From the NCBI RefSeq assembly GCF_026262505.1, contig NC_067204.1, positions 25,761,300 through 25,825,299 on the forward strand: a DNA stretch of 64,000 bases, given 5' to 3'. This DNA is from Trichomonas vaginalis G3 (Eukaryota > Parabasalia > Trichomonadida > Trichomonadidae). Below, in pieces: positions 62,923-64,000 of this stretch. The translations under genes were made by a program, and so were the position numbers. A model generated the notes under the pieces. It saw only the letters and a list, made by a program, of their open reading frames with translations, did not search any database and had not been told where the DNA came from. Positions within the stretch are counted from its first letter, which is position 1. Every line of letters starts with the position of its first letter.

Positions 62923-63357
62923 TTACTTCATTATTCTCACTCTTCTTCTTGGCATTCGTGGTGGAAGTTGTTTCTTGACATTTTCAATGAACTGTACATT
63001 CTCTTTTGTCTCAACTTCTTTCACTGGTGGGTCAGGGTTCTTTGACTCGGTTTGTTTTTCAATGAAATTCACAAACTTTGCAATAAGCTCTTGGTTCGTT
63101 ATTGAAAGTACATCTGGCTTCTTTTCTTCTGGTTCTATTGACTTTTCAGTTTGAACAGAAGGTTTTATATGGGCTTCGTGGACTTCACCCTTACCATACA
63201 CCTTAATGTTGTCGCTTTCTGCATTCGCTAATGGAACCTTTCTTTTTCTTACGTATATTTTACCATCTTTACTCTGACTTACGTAATAGAAAGGATGTTG
63301 TATTCCTCTTGCGTCATTTAATATAATAGACTCTCGCTCTGATTTTGACAAGCTCAT
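62923..63357 (-). CDS. Polinton 2 KDG-RK motif protein with acidic linker
   Basis: 144 residues. N-terminal domain with HPFYYVSQSKDGKIYVRKRK (compare 60547-60783), then a Glu/Pro/Lys-rich linker and a basic end RMPRRRVRIMK. Perhaps a DNA- or capsid-binding accessory. Function unknown. Confidence 0.45.
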   Translation of the reverse strand: MSLSKSERESIILNDARGIQHPFYYVSQSKDGKIYVRKRKVPLANAESDNIKVYGKGEVHEAHIKPSVQTEKSIEPEEKKPDVLSITNQELIAKFVNFIEKQTESKNPDPPVKEVETKENVQFIENVKKQLPPRMPRRRVRIMK

Positions 63358-63402
63358 TTTACATCGGTTAAAGTTTTAATTTTGTTTTTTATCTGCAGTC
63401 AA

Positions 63403-63663
63403 ATGACTCAGACAAGCCCTACGGACAAGACCCAAGGGGTCATAGATGTTGAATCATTGAAGAAAGAAATTCGCGAGCAAATTTTATCCGAACTGAAGGA
63501 ACAAAAACAAGAACAAAAGCCAGAGAGACCAAAGAGAAAACTTAGTGAAAAACAACTTGCTGCATTAGCTGCTGGAAGACAAAAGAACCCACGTTTGCTG
63601 GCGAAGAAAGCTAGAGAAGAAGCTGAAGCAAAAGCTAAAGAAGCTGAAGCAAAGAAAGAGTAA
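63403..63663 (+). CDS. Small Lys/Ala-rich Polinton 2 protein
   Basis: About 86 residues from MTQTSPTDKTQG (the ATG after ATCTGCAGTCAA, preferred over one 21 bases upstream). Charged helix throughout, with ERPKRKLSEKQLAALAAGRQ and a KAKEAEAKKE tail, like a small nucleic-acid-binding or tether protein. Function unknown. Confidence 0.45.
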   Translation: MTQTSPTDKTQGVIDVESLKKEIREQILSELKEQKQEQKPERPKRKLSEKQLAALAAGRQKNPRLLAKKAREEAEAKAKEAEAKKE

Positions 63664-63687
63664 ATGGTTTATTTTTATCCGAATTAA

Positions 63688-64000
63688 ATGTATAGACAAA
63701 TACCTTTATCTGTTGCGTTCAGTAGTGAAAACCCTGACATCAAAATAAAGGGGAACAGAGTAACGTTTAAGTTTCCAACAGACTGGATTGTGAACATAAA
63801 TGAAGAGAAGTACATTGGCATAATATCTATGTATATAACACGTGCTTTCAGAAAGGTTGACTTTATACTTCAAGTCGAGATAGAAAATGACGAACAGTCT
63901 TTAAGCGCCCAAAACATTCACATATACAAATACTTTAAAGACGATACAACATTGTTGCAATGCATGATTTCATTTAATGAGATGTTCGAGAAAAAGTTCA
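63688..64000 (+). CDS. Polinton 2 protein, partial at window end, possible penton
   Basis: 104 residues visible, no stop before the window end. MYRQIPLSVAFSSENPDI followed by FKFPTDWIVNINEEKYIGI and alternating strands suggests a beta-sandwich virion protein; a penton-type minor capsid role is possible. Leader ATTTTTATCCGAATTAA is the element's start style. Confidence 0.45.
   Translation, partial: MYRQIPLSVAFSSENPDIKIKGNRVTFKFPTDWIVNINEEKYIGIISMYITRAFRKVDFILQVEIENDEQSLSAQNIHIYKYFKDDTTLLQCMISFNEMFEKKF

Larger units (their letters stand above)
59715..64000. mobile_element. Polinton/Maverick 2, left part, continues beyond the window
   Basis: It begins where the hAT frame ends (about 59712-59745) with a GC-rich hairpin GTACTGAGGC...GCCTCCGTAC. 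Its genes are a major capsid protein, several small proteins and a partial ORF at the window end. All visible frames look whole, and its terminus and capsid differ strongly from Polinton 1, so it is a younger copy of another Polinton lineage. The right end and target duplication are outside the window. Confidence 0.75.

Overview
The window looks like a nuclear contig of a trichomonad parabasalid, most likely Trichomonas vaginalis or a close relative. The evidence is AT-rich DNA, intronless genes with very short 5' leaders, initiator (Inr) motifs of the form TCA-Y-W-W about 6-25 bases before start codons (36, 11614, 13325), a typical trichomonad BTB protein, and dense DNA transposons with large Polinton/Maverick elements. 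The species is inferred from these features and was not tested.

Host genes occupy roughly the first 14 kb: a BTB/POZ protein with a discoidin-like tail (36-1277, +), the splicing factor Crooked neck/Clf1 (1376-3304, -), the Pol III initiation factor Brf1 (11614-12843, +), a small unknown gene with a good Inr (13325-13735, +), and a doubtful divergent ORF (11148-11555, -). This part also holds a Kolobok-like transposon with TTAA duplications (4698-8187), inserted in a coiled-coil gene, and a 1.1 kb non-autonomous hAT element with a perfect 8-bp target duplication (9088-10199). From 13.7 to 20.1 kb there are no convincing genes, but there are two perfect GC-rich hairpins and a foldback element whose long inverted arms are built from reiterated hairpins.

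From 20.1 to 47.2 kb is a nest of elements. A ~1 kb terminal-inverted-repeat element, partly tandem-duplicated, is bracketed by one target duplication. It was entered by a 1.25 kb palindromic element (21383-22634) and by a 23.8 kb Polinton (22761-46530). That Polinton is a fossil with many breaks. It keeps remnants of a DNA adenine methylase, integrase, packaging ATPase, superfamily 3 helicase, major capsid protein, candidate minor capsid proteins, a phage tail-collar-like protein and a KilA-N/T5orf172 block. No protein-primed DNA polymerase is recognisable. A 4 kb stretch inside it is packed with GATC-centred palindromes.

The nest lies just downstream of a pogo/Tigger-type transposase (47205-49559, -). 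That gene is separated from its N-terminal part (53433-53873) by a 4 kb block of AT microsatellite, a duplicated Mutator-like zinc-finger fragment and a second 1.25 kb palindromic element. Next come fifteen near-identical copies of a 121-bp satellite (53943-55788), decayed hairpin repeats, a tRNA-like relic and a hAT transposase (57978-about 59712, -). The hAT gene is cut by a second Polinton (about 59715 to beyond the window end) whose visible frames look whole.

The most unusual signal is that two unrelated DNA transposons, the Kolobok-like and the Tigger-like one, both appear to end in a ubiquitin-specific-protease-like domain with serine at the catalytic cysteine position. Also notable are the shared GATC palindromes of the two Polintons next to a Dam-type methylase, and a phage tail-collar-like protein in a eukaryotic Polinton.
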